In this document: in pieces, positions 11,675 to 22,291 of the stretch
Numbering within the stretch: the stretch's first letter is position 1
Layout of the letters: every line of letters begins with the position of its first letter
Assembly: GCA_030248135.1 (NCBI GenBank)
Contig: JASANC010004994.1
Span: forward strand, 1 to 64,000
From: Theristus sp. LFF4_11
Taxonomy: Eukaryota > Nematoda > Chromadorea > Monhysterida > Xyalidae
Reading direction: 5' to 3'
Length of the DNA stretch: 64,000 bases
The notes under the pieces: generated by a model
Database searches by the model: none
Seen by the model: the letters and a program-made list of their open reading frames with translations, nothing else
What the model was told of the DNA's origin: nothing
Made by a program: the position numbers and the translations under genes

Positions 11675-11811
11675 ACACGTTTGAAAACACGGCCAGTGTT
11701 CGATGATCGTCAGCACACCTTGAAATACAAGTTCAAACAAACTGGCGGCTGGCAAGCACACAAAAACGATCAATATCTATAATCTGGTGGCTCACAAGCA
11801 CACAAAAGCGA

Positions 11812-13391
11812 TCAATATCTATAATCCAGCTCAGCAAGCCCCGTCTGTCCGGCGTCACGCATTGCCGTCGCATAGGCGCTGTTCACTTGAGGTTGATTCT
11901 GTTGCTCGAACGAATCGTCGTTATTCACCGTCGTCATTGACGGCGGTCGAACGCCAAAGTCGTTGGCGAAACTGACAGCGCTGGCAGCTTGTTTGTCGAA
12001 CAAATACTCCTTGCAACGATGCACGATGCGCAGGAACCACATCTGCAGTGCATATACAGCATGAAAGCATGCAAACCACGCGAATCGTCGTGTTTTTTTG
12101 CTTTGTTGTAAAAATTTTGGTTTCAAATCTAGAACGCTGATTGGCCGCATACGTTGCTCGCACGACCAATAATAAGACCAGCTCGATTCTATTTTCTTTG
12201 GTTTTCAGTGCGCCTTTTTAACTCGATTGAATTATCGAAATTTTGGATGTGTAAAATCACGCCGTAAAATAGAGGCTCATCAAAACTGGGCCGTTGTAAC
12301 ACGTCGAATAGCCGGCTGCCCCAACTCGACACATTGCCCCAATCAGCAAACACGTGCAAATTGCACGGTGCAAGTGGAGTTTTGTCCGTTTGTGGCTGTG
12401 CGACATATCACTGTGGTTCGTAGAAGGTCGTCACAGCAGCACTGTACACCTGCATCGGCACGCACAGCACTGCCAGCAACGCGGCGCACACCAACAAGGC
12501 GCCCAGTGACGCGTTGGCGTTCGCGAGCGTCACGACGGCGGCAATCAGCAGCGCCGCAGTGGCCAACGTCAACGTCGCGATGCGCAGCCAGATCAGAGCG
12601 ACCAGTGGTCGCACGGCATACGGACGACTCTCGCGGAGTGCGCGCAGCGATTGAATGCTGCCGAACAGACAACAGCCGAACAGCAGCAACAGCAACGCTT
12701 GCACCGCTGAAACAGGTTTTTTTTGTGAAAACTTGGCGGTGTTTTTTGGTTCAACGAAATATGTTATTTGATTTCGCCACGATCCATTGCCCGTGATGAA
12801 AAAAACAAGCACGAACTGATTTCTTTCTGTTTTGCTTGTCGTTCGTGGCCACAACACGGTTTCTCACCGGACATCCAATCGATGCCCTCATCCGACAGAC
12901 ACGCCAGCACCAACGCGATCAGACAATACAGCACTATCGTCGAGTAGCCGAGAATCTGAACATGAAAAAATGCAGATACATACAGTTTCTCAAATAGCGG
13001 TTTGCGATTTTCGTTTCGAATCAAAAAGAAAGCAATTTCATTTTGGAAAAAGCTGGATACGCATTAGCGCGATAAATTTGAAAAAAAAAACGTCGAGTAT
13101 GTTGTTTTGTGGAGTAGATTGCAAACGGACAACGCGCGACAGGTCGGCAACGCTGTGGTGAAATGACAACATAAAGGCTCCAGTCGCGGTGCAGGTCTGT
13201 CCGGAGAAACACCAGCAATCACAAAAGCTGACGTTTTTTCAGTTTTTTTTCATTCAAAACCGTACTTTGAGGCAGACGATTATCAGCGCGCCGGTGTACA
13301 CGTGAAATCGCCCGCAACAACATCGATATTTCGGGGACTCCGGGTGGAACAACTCCATGTCACTGCCGCCGTAAACGCCAAAACTGTCCAT
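11812..13391 (-). CDS. Nematode four-TM protein, DUF7027-like
   Basis: Exons 13391-13266, 12955-12868, 12706-12450 and 12042-11812 (TGA) join in phases 0, 1, 0 and give 233 residues. The N-terminus has a Cys-Cys-Cys-Gly cluster (KYRCCCGRFHVYTGA) just before the first membrane segment, typical of nematode tetraspan proteins of the DUF7027/LAPTM-like kind. Four hydrophobic segments follow: around GALIIVCLK/ILGYSTIVLYCLIALV, VQALLLLLFGCCLFG, LRIATLTLATAALLIAAVV and LGALLVCAALLAVLCV. The polar C-terminal tail carries FVRPPSM-like and Asn/Gln-rich stretches. The cellular role is unknown; family members are endomembrane proteins. Confidence 0.65.
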
Positions 13392-14000
13392 TTTTTAGCT
13401 AACACCTGGAAAAAAGCAGCTCATCGCAATGATTTAGCAGAAAAATTGAAAAAAAAACTTTAAAAAATCATACTTGCACACTGAAACTGAAAATACAACA
13501 ACTAAAAATGCAAAAATAAGCCTCAGCCGCATGACTGTGTGCGTGTCGATTTATGTTTTTTATTCTGCATTTCACATAAACAGACTTATGAACGCATTGT
13601 TGTAGAATTGGCGAAACCGCGTTTTTGTTGCTTGGTGCGCATTTTTATTTTTCATTTCATTTGCGCGCTGTGTTCAGCGAAACTGCATGTTTTCAGTTTG
13701 ATGAACAGTGTCTCAAAAAAACATGACGACAAATTGAAATCGGTTTTTTTGAAAGAAAACAAGATGGTATAGAGATGTGCAAAGACATGTTGTCAATTTC
13801 TTGTTTGCAGACAATATTACAGTTTTTTAATTGAATGAAGCGTGGAAAGGTACGATTTTCATCAGCAATCAATGAAGTTGTTGTTTCTGGTTGCGGAAAT
13901 TTACGTTTTAGACTTTATTGCAGTTTATTCGTAAAATATTTAGCAAATGAATAGAGACTACCACATATTAGAGCAAACAAAGAAATAAAAAGAATTTCAA

Positions 14001-17000
14001 TCAAGTGAACCGCCGATTGTGTTCCCCTCGGTTGTCCGGCTCGCCCGAAAACACTTCATCAGGAACTTCGGCCCCGATTCGCGCAGTTCCTGTGTTGAAA
14101 AATTCAGTTTCCTGTGCGCCAGTCAATCCATCAATCAATCCAGAATTCAATCAATCCACAATCAGTCTATCAATAAATCAGTCAATCATTAAAACAATTA
14201 TTCGATTGCTTAATCAATCAATCAATCAAATAAAAAACGCCCCAAATCAAAACAACGCACCAAATTCGCCCCAGTTGCGTCCCCAGCTGTTTACAACCTT
14301 CCAATACGACATCCCTGTGCCGGTCTGACCCCAGCCGATGATTTTCGCGCAGAACCAAAATTTTGAGTTGTTGCTGTCCTCGGTTTCGGGTTGGTAAATC
14401 CCTAAAAACAATATCTGGTTTGCAACGGCTGATTTCGCTGGTTCCTTCGAGACACGGTGATTGTACTGTAATTGCAGTTTGCAGCTTGAATCCGGCAATG
14501 GGTCATATATGTTTGTTCTTACAGGCAAAAAAATAAACATTTTCAAATTCAAATTTTAAAAATTGCAACAATTCCAACCGACCGTAATCGTAAACGAAAA
14601 ACGACTCGTCCACCCAGAAGCAGCCAACCACCGGTCCATGCCGTTCAATGTCCCGTTTCACAAGTTTGGCGGCCTCAAGTTTCACGCTCGGCCCACTGAC
14701 CGACAGTCCAAGGTCGTTCACTTGAGCATACGCGATTGCTTTCACCTGTGATTGGTTGATTCATCTCAATATCACTTTCAACTGTAACAAAATCAAAATG
14801 CTAACTAAGCAGTCAATCAGCGATAGCTGCTCGAGTGCTTTTTGATTATATAGATGGAAATTCAGAATTCAAGAAGTGGCAACAAATCTCAAGCAATCGC
14901 ATTTGTTTCGAAGCTGAAAACCAGTGTACCACGGACATTTCTTCGGAAGGACGAATGATTGATGTTGAGGTCGAAGCCGTCCAGACTGCTTGAGTGCAAC
15001 CAATACACCGAGGACGCTGGAAAAGCAATTGTTCATTTTCTTATTGTGTGTCAAGTCAACAGTAGATTGATTTGAGATTCAGATGGTGACTTTGTTGACC
15101 AATTCAGATCAAAAATTGAACGAGTAACCTGAAAAAAGTATGCAAGAAAAAATCCCATCCTTGAATGAGAACGAGTACTCAACAAAGCACTCAACAATTT
15201 GCTCTGCATCAGCGCGAATTTGTTACCGTTGCATTGGTAGCTTGGTAACATGTAGCTCAACAAAAATCGTAAAAAATACTAATGTTCTTTTATTCGAGAA
15301 CCAAATTGCAACTCTACCGAAGTCCTTCTCTTCCAGATAGCTGCGTCTGTCAAAGAGCATGTGATCGTTGCGCTTGCTGCACGCCATGTTGCACTGTTTC
15401 AACAGGTGAACATCAGCGGTTGCAGAAATCTTCGCAAAGTTTGTCGGTTTGCAAGACTCGGTCACAATACCGCTGTTGCGCCAATGTAGAAACGCCACAC
15501 CGGCGTGGTCGAGACGATTGCAACTGAGTTGGGTGATACGAAATGGTTCTGTATGGCAATATTTTTTAGTTTTTGTGATTAAATTACGTCAACCAATCAG
15601 CGCTTGTCATTCAAATCACATAACCGAATTAAAATTTTGCATTCGGAATGCAAAAACTAAACAAAATCTTCCTGTTCACCAACCCGCCACATTGCGTACA
15701 GCACTCCAGAATGTCCAGTGCAGACATGCGTGGCTGACGCGTCATGTTGCTCGCGATGCAGATCCGATCCGAAATCATTTGCGCCGTTGCTAGTGCCTTG
15801 AAAACAAAAAAGAGTCGTCTTTACTGTCAGAAGTTAGAAATAACCTGCTAATGTTTTGAATCGTTCAATGAGAAGTGTACCACGTCCACGTGTTGACATG
15901 TTGACAAACGGACGAATCATGTGTCATTATGCGCATACCACACTCAGAACCAGCTCGACCACAATTCGAATGTGTACCCAATCAATAGGCAACTTGGCCA
16001 AAAAAATTTGCCCCAAAAAACTGCCCAAATACTCTGCGCGGACCACATTCGACAGGCATCGTTCGCGGTGCAGAATCTCGTGAACGCTCGCACAGAGCGG
16101 CCAGCGTGTTCGGGCGTCGAATTCGCGCGGCATTATTTTTTTGTCCGCCATCAGCGTTCGAATCTTGTCCACTTGATCCGTGTTCTTCTCGTGCAGGAAC
16201 CCGTCAAGCAAACGTTTCACGGTCCCATCTTGCGACGGCCAAACGAGACGGTTCGTCGTCACCGAGCTTGCATCCGCCTGGATGTCCGTCTCATGTCCGG
16301 TGTCCATCGCTGACGGATTGTTCTTGGCCTGAGATTTTTTGGAAACTTGGCCAGGGTTTTTGTTATCAGAGTTACGAAATGTTGTTTCATGAATGCCCGA
16401 ACTACATGCTGTTCATACAGTTCTATCGGAGTTTTCTGCTTTTTCGCGAAATAAAATGGATGGATGGGTATGTGCCCCTTTACTCCTTCAACATTGTCAC
16501 TCCACTCACATGCCACGTGCTGCCTGGTTGGTCGTTCACCCTGTCTGCGATTTCCGCAAAATGTTGCTGGTTCGCCTTGCGTCTGCGTAGCACCGCCTCC
16601 TTCTCGTTTGAATCGATCGCGAATTCCTCCGACACGACGCACAACAGAATGAGCAACACAAGCAGCGCTGCGATCACGCCCATCACGATCTATGCACGTT
16701 GAAGAAAACGGAGAAATTCGAAAAACAATTGTTACAAATTGTCGAACAACTTCTCGTTTATAAAGCGTCTTCACTTTCACGTAACAGCTTGCAGCGGAAC
16801 GTTCAGCATTAATACAGTCGAATTCTAAATTACAGGAAATCAGCTGATTGGTTGGTGATCACGTGCATTCATGCTTCATGTGCAGGCATTGCTGTGGAGC
16901 GTCGTCGGTCGGCGTCTGTCGTTCTGCACAGAAAGCATGCATCACGTGATCACCAACCAATCAGCTGTTTTGGTGTTATTCCCTATAATTTAGGGTTCGA

Positions 17001-17928
17001 CTGTACATACAGCTCAACACTCAAAAACAGTGTTCCAAGCAGCCGACCCGCACGGATGCGCGCGTCTGACCTTCATCCACGGACACCGCTGTCGTTTCCG
17101 CTGCTCCATCTGCTGCCAGACTCGGATCGCCATCGGTGTGTGCACCGGCCTCACGGCCTCCATCGGTTGGTCGAGCGTGTGCTCAGCGCCCGTCTCCGGC
17201 GTCGTGATCTGCCTCTGGACGAGCTCCGGTTGTTTCGGCAGCGACGACGACGACACGGTGGGGTTGATCATCTCCTGCTTTCGATGGGCGCGCGGCGGCT
17301 GGAACAGCGAGCGGAGAGCGTCGATGAAACCGCGACGGGTGGTGGTATTTCGTGCGCGCAGCGGCAGCGTTGCTGGTCGAGTTTGGTTGGCATTTCCAGG
17401 CGGCGCATCATTATTTTCATTTGATTGTGTGCTGCTAGTGTTTGGTTTTTTAGCGTCGCCTGATTGCACGACATTATCATTATTATTTCCACTCGCCGCT
17501 GCCGCACTGACGCTCTGCTGTTGTTCGCGTTGTTTCCGTTCTGCCTCCGGTGGTAGCGTGAAGCTGGTCTTCTTCATCGCTGCTGCCTCTGCTGCGTGCG
17601 CGCTAGCCGCTTGCTCAACACCAGCAGCGGCAGTTTTATTTGGTATGCTGCGTGATTTGGTGGACGGCTTTTCCGACAGCGATGTTTTCTTGCTGTTGTT
17701 GTTGTTGTTCTCGGCTGTACCAGTGCTGCTGTGCAGGCCGGATGCTGGTTTGTTGTTGTTGTTGTTGTTGGCAGTGTGTTCACGAACGAAGGGCATGTCC
17801 GGTCGGAACGCGGACACGCCGCTGATTGGACCGGTGGCGCCCTCCGACGAGCGATCGATGGCGCGCGCCGGCGCGTGGAAGGCGCCCGGGTATTTCGGCG
17901 ACCATTTTGCGCCGTCTGGCGAGCTCAT
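14001..17928 (-). CDS. Membrane-anchored cathepsin B/TINAG-like protein, predicted inactive
   Basis: Nine exons: 17928-17071, 16689-16540, 16328-16044, 15796-15684, 15523-15318, 15016-14937, 14745-14583, 14401-14261 and 14089-14001. All phases agree; 694 residues. Exon 1 encodes an Asn/Gln/Ser-rich, Lys/Arg-ended cytosolic domain of 286 residues. Exon 2 begins with a 20-residue membrane segment (VIAALLVLLILLCVV), so the protein is type II. Exons 3-9 encode a C1A papain fold: FDARTRWPLCAS, ISDRICI, ECCTQCG-GCNRLDHAG, VAFLHWRNSGIVTESCKP, KIIGWG and VVNSWGRNWGE. The catalytic Cys position aligns with Asn (RCLSNV) and the His position with Phe (WFCAKIIGWG); only the Asn of NSW remains. This is reminiscent of TINAG-like non-peptidase homologues. 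The last two exons are the least certain. Confidence 0.75.
14119..14232. repeat. Imperfect (TCAA)n simple repeat
   Basis: Runs of caat/tcaa units (for example caatcaatcaatca near 14215-14228) in the last intron of the papain-fold gene. Confidence 0.6.
16394..16460. repeat. Dispersed repeat, 60-70 bp, partner at 31143-31211
   Basis: The stretch from 'gcccgaactacatgctg' to 'tcgcgaaataaaatgg' occurs almost unchanged but inverted at 31143-31211 (from 'ccattttatttcgcg' to 'catgtagttcgg'). Both copies lie in introns of minus-strand genes. No inverted ends seen. Confidence 0.7.
16806..17008. mobile_element. MITE-like element, family B, best-preserved copy
   Basis: Terminal inverted repeats 'tacagtcgaattctaaatta' and 'taatttagggttcgactgta', flanked by AT-rich sequence. 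Inside are inverted 'ttggttggtgatcacgtgca' and 'gcatcacgtgatcaccaacc'. It is a non-autonomous element with no ORF, in intron 1 of the papain-fold gene. The first two bases (TA) may be the target duplication. Confidence 0.75.
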
Positions 17929-19418
17929 GATGTCGCTTTTTTTATTTTAACATCGTTTCTAACACACTGAAAACGGAAATAAGAGGGAAAGAATTGCTGT
18001 GCTTCTCGTAAAAAAACTGACATCTGTTGGTTCGAAAGCGCTTCTCAACAGCAAACGGCAAAGTGTCCCAGATGGAAAGAGTGAAAATGGGTTTTCTGTG
18101 CGTGAAAAGAAATACAAACGCGCAGAGAAGACAGCCATTTGTCTAGAGGCGCGTGTAAAACTGCAACAAGTCGTGCGCACAAACACACAAACTTTTTGCT
18201 AATTTCAAGTTTTAGTGTCGAGGAAAAGGCGACACAAAACTTGACATGTGCAGCAATGGTTTTTGGTGTGAACCCAAATAATAAGCAAGAGCCAGCAGAT
18301 TTTTTCGCGTCTCTCGGGTGTTTTGAGAAAGTTTTCGCTGGAGAATCTATTCTTCCGAAGTGATGGATTGTCGTGCGAACAAAGCCATAGCAAAACCAGT
18401 GTGTTCTTGAAGTGAAAACGATCGACACAAGTATGATAAAACAGAAAAACACGAAAATCCAAACACGAAATAAAGCTTTGATGATCAACACACCAAAAAG
18501 CAGTAAACCACTCAATTTTTTAGTTCCAATTCAAAATTTAGCAGAGCAAACATAACAAGGAAAAATATTTTTTTGGCTCTTCGCAACAAAATAAGTCGGA
18601 TGGAGTCGTTTTGCTGGAAAATTGGATTAGTCGGCTTTATCAACAAAGAAACCTTTATCAAATTACGTTCGTTTTGAATATTTTTTTATAACAACTAAAA
18701 AAAGTCGACAAAGCACAAGGCGAAACATCAGCGACACAACACCAGTGATGTTTTTCTTTTCCCACGTTCAATATTCCCACGACACATCACTTTCCCACGC
18801 AGTCCATCTTCCATCGTCCATCGTCCCTGACGTCACAGTGGCACGCGTGGTAACTGCGGCACATCATGGCGCAACTTCGTCGGCAAGCTTCGTGGGCACC
18901 TGTGAAAACGTTTTCAAGGTTTTAACTCGAATGAACACTCGTGTTTATCCTGGAAATAGAACGTGTTAATATTGCACAGTTTAATGCTAATAGATCGCGT
19001 CAAGACCGCCCACGGTAAACACCGTACACTTCGTCGACCCCACCACTTCTTATAGATTGTAGACTTACGATGCCTGCGTTCCTTCACTGCGCTTCGCGAC
19101 GAATCATCGGTGCATCGTAAGTCGTAGCTCCCGTTTGGCGTTGTACGACAGTCGCAATGGCGAATGTCACCGCACGCTCGTTTGCAGTGAGCGCTACACT
19201 GGTGGTTGGGCGCTTGAAAACAGTTGATGTTGCAAAACGTTTGTTGCAGTCAATTGCGAACAGCGAAGAGTTGTAACTGTTGATTGACTTTGCAAGCTGT
19301 ATGCAATCGAAGATTTTTGGGACTTGCGAAAAATGATATCAAACAAAACAAGTTCAGTCAACATCACGTTGAGTAACCGTTTGCTGATTCATTGTTCTCA
19401 GTGTCAAAAACTCTCGAA
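17929..19418. other. Intergenic; small palindrome at about 19067-19127
   Basis: No gene recognised. 19067-19127 holds a 12-bp inverted repeat (gacttacgatgc / gcatcgtaagtc) around about 35 bp. The rest looks like the 5' flank of the papain-fold gene and AT-rich spacer. Confidence 0.4.
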
Positions 19419-19582
19419 TCACCGCTCTGTTTCACCTAACGCCCGCTGGAGACGTTCATTTCGTACGTGCGATCCACTTTCGCAGTTCAAATTCCACGCT
19501 CCGTTCTCCTTGACGTTGCACCGACAGACGCGCGTGTCGCCGCACATGCGAACGCACTGTTGCTTGCAGTGTTGTTCGCCTT
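19419..19582 (-). CDS. Extra Cys-motif last exon (alternative exon or paralogue)
   Basis: After an acceptor (TTTAG|AA) the frame reads EQHCKQQCVRMCGDTR then VCRCNVKENGAWNLNC and stops at TGA. The spacing C-x3-C-x3-CG-x4-C-x-C-x2-(V)-x2-NG-x-(W)-x3-C matches the two Cys exons of the upstream gene. It enters in phase 1, exactly like the terminal exon 20089-19893, so the donor at 20440 could splice to either. I saw no start codon or signal-peptide exon of its own between 19582 and 19893. Confidence 0.5.
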
Positions 19583-19794
19583 CTAAACAAAACAAAGCTA
19601 CATGCAGTAATTGGTGATTGGCTGAATTTCAAACTGGATGTGATGCATTGATTGGTCCGTCAGAGCGTTATACGACCCAATTATAGCCGGTAGTCTTGCA
19701 ATACTGTTTAAAATTTGCGGAACAAGCAACAAAACTACTTTCAGGCGGGTTATCAAAATTGGCGTGCCAAATACAGCGAATCGACTCAAACTAA

Positions 19795-19884
19795 AGGGGC
19801 ATTCATGAAGCAGTATTTAGTGACCGCGTAACTATGTTTCAATACAGCTGCGCGTCACGAAATACTGCTTCATGAATGCGCTTT
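19795..19884. mobile_element. MITE family A copy
   Basis: Foldback of about 90 bp: ggggcattcatgaagcag...tatttagtg, short loop, complement ending ctgcttcatgaatgcgc, with TAA/TTAA next to the ends. It separates the normal last exon (ends 19893) of the Cys-motif gene from the extra exon at 19582-19419. Confidence 0.75.
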
Positions 19885-19892
19885 AAGTTCGT

Positions 19893-21356
19893 TCACCGAC
19901 TTTCTCTCAGCGGATTGTGCGGCTGGCGGGCGCTGCGAGCGTTGTAACGCGGCGACGGCGTGCGATGACGCTGACTGCCGCCGTGTTTGCACTTCCACCG
20001 CCAATCACCGTTCTTATACACCGTGCAGTCGCACTGGTATTTGTTGCCGCAGCTTGGCTGACATGCCTGCAGGCACGCCTGTAAACTGTCTGCAATGGAA
20101 AGTTGAGAATTCTACAATTGTTGTTGTTGGAATTTTCAGGCGATGTTGTTAGCCAGGTACTGAACGTACTGAACGCCATTGAGTAGGACGCCCAACGAGT
20201 TTTCTGTCATAAGTGTCTATACACTCCTCGGCGGGGTTCGATCCCCCGAGCGCACAGACTGTAGTCTAACGCACTACCACCAGACCACGAGGGCCACTAC
20301 AATGTATTCGATTCGAAGATGCTCTTCATTTTTTCTGCAAGTATTCGATACGGCAAGCTGAGCAAGAGACTTTTATCACCAGATGAGAGCCTCGGAAATG
20401 CAGAAAAATCAGAGTTAAATAAATTCAAACAGATCTGACGTTTCTGCAGCGCCGACGGCGCTCCCGGCCTGGCCTTCAGTTTGTCGCAGTGCATCTCGAA
20501 TCGTCCATTGACCTTGACGCTGCAATCGCACGTGTGCTGCGCACCACACGCGAGCTTGCATTGGGACTGACACTCGGCTTCGGCGTTCGCTGCACGGAAA
20601 TGCAAATGGTTGGCCAATAAGACAGCTGAATTCGTGGAAACCATACCCGCGCGACCGTGTGGGGTACCGATGTGCGCAGCCCTCAAGCCGGTGATCAGTC
20701 CGCCAGAATAAACCTTTGCGAGTTTTGCTTCATTATTGCACCGGCTGCCTTGCATATGGTGCACAGCCCTCAAACCCAAAATGCCACCGCAAAAATTTCT
20801 TGCGGCCTGCACACCGGTTTTGAGGGTGCGCACATTGGTAACCCACACCGTCGCAGGGGTATGGTGGAAACACGACATTTTATGAACGGATGCCATTTGG
20901 AAACCGACCGTGGAACAGGCTGTCGTCGTGTGTTCGGCCGAACGGCTCTGGCGCTGAAATTGCAAACGTGTCGTTGTTGTTTTTTGTCCATCAGCGCTGG
21001 CAACTTGTTTTTTTGTTATTTACTGATTAATCGTTACGCTGAGAAATAAACGGTTGACAAACTGAAAAATGACATGCCGTGAAACAGGCTGTGCAAGTTG
21101 AAATCGTTGTCGAAGTTGAATGGGTCCTGGAAGTCGGCTGAAAAAAAACCGCAGATTTCTTCTATGCTGTCGGCAATTCTTTGGTACAAACTTGTCAAAA
21201 AAACAGATACATTCCAGATACGGACTCACTCGGGAAATGACTGTGATAGTCATGATGGGGTGCGTGGTGTCCGAAATAGTCGTTGTAGTATTGGGCGGTC
21301 ATCAGTGGTAGCAAGACACAAGCTGACACGGCGAGAATAGCTGAGCAAATCTTCAT
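19893..21356 (-). CDS. Small secreted protein with two six-Cys motifs
   Basis: Exons 21356-21230, 21137-21063, 20589-20440 and 20089-19893 (TGA) join throughout in phase 1 and encode 182 residues. Residues 1-20 are a signal peptide (ICSAILAVSACVLLPLM). A His/Tyr-rich segment (YYNDYFGHHAPHHDYHSH) and an Asp/Phe/Asn-rich exon follow. Exons 3 and 4 each encode one copy of C-x3-C-x3-CG-x4-C-x-C-x-V-x2-NG-x-(W/F)-x3-C (ECQSQCKLACGAQHTCDC and ACLQACQPSCGNKYQCDC). The duplicated single-exon modules suggest tandem exon duplication. Family not recognised; role inferred only as extracellular. Intron 2 carries the dispersed repeat at 20655-20880. Confidence 0.65.
20226..20297 (-). repeat. tRNA-like sequence (degenerate tRNA or tRNA-derived repeat)
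   Basis: On the minus strand, CCTCG...CGAGG can pair as part of an acceptor stem. An A-box-like TGGTCTGGTGGTAGTGC and a B-box-like GGGGATCGAACCCC stem-loop are present. The anticodon arm does not form a 5-bp stem with a 7-base loop, so this is probably a pseudogene or SINE head. It lies in intron 3 of the Cys-motif gene. Confidence 0.35.
20655..20880. repeat. Dispersed repeat 'ggggtaccgatgtgcgcagc', copy 1
   Basis: Shares with 57888-58165 the left motif gtggggtaccgatgtgcgca, the middle 'ggtgcacagccctcaaa' and the right 'gcctgcacaccggttttgag'-type motif. The latter is inverted relative to the left, so the unit is itself an imperfect inverted repeat. It lies in intron 2 of the Cys-motif gene. 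Confidence 0.65.
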
Positions 21357-22291
21357 AGCTGAACCTTGGCGCGAAATTCAAAATTGATTGAAACAGTATG
21401 AAATTCAGTTCGTCTGGCGGTTGGTTGGATATACGAAACGGAACGGAAACTAAATGCAGTTCAATGGTAAATATTAAAAAATTCGATTGTATAAGTTTTA
21501 GTAAAAATACGCAATCATCTACGTCACCAGTGGCATGAAATCAGTTCATTTTCGCTGATAATTCTGAGAGCTGAGAACAATGAAGTTTTGCTTTTTCGTC
21601 TTTCAGACAAAAAACACACACAGGAATAAACAATCGAACGTCTGTTTTGGAGTTTATATTGGCCATAATTGACCCAGTATTCGGAGAAGTAATCACCAAA
21701 AAACCATGACTTTTTCTGCTTTGCGTGCTGTTTTCGATTTTTAGTGCGTGCGGTTTTTAGACAAAAAACGGCGATATTCGAAAAGATTTATCAAAACTCC
21801 GTCGCTGAGTCAATTTTTTACGTCGTAAACAACGGGTGGCCCGAACAGTGTCATTTGTCAATTAGAGGTTTTGTTGACTTTTGTTGTTGTTTTGTTTGAG
21901 ATTTTCAATGAAAACTGCAGAAATCTGCTTGAACTTGGTCAACTCTAATCACGTGCGCGTGATATGGACCGCAAAATATTTTGATCTGCCGAAATCAATA
22001 TGAATCGAGCAGATAATTTATCAGATTGAACCAATTTCTCTTGTTTGTTCATTCTTATTACCGACACACGAAAGACGGTTTTTTCATTGTGCTGACAATT
22101 TCATGACAACATTATTTGTCCAAAAAACAAAACAATGACACACGAAAAGAACTGAAACACCAATAAAAGTTTTGTGCAAAAGTTCCGAAATCCGAATCAC
22201 ATAGAGTCCACAAGGCTACAGAGCATATACAAAACCTAGATAGATGTTCACATTGGATCATCGCACACCCTCTGTTTTCCATTTCTCATAT
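21357..22291. other. Intergenic spacer, no gene seen
   Basis: AT-rich spacer of about 0.9 kb between the start of the Cys-motif gene and the stop of the EB/NodB gene (both minus). No coding signal or clear repeat was found. Confidence 0.4.
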
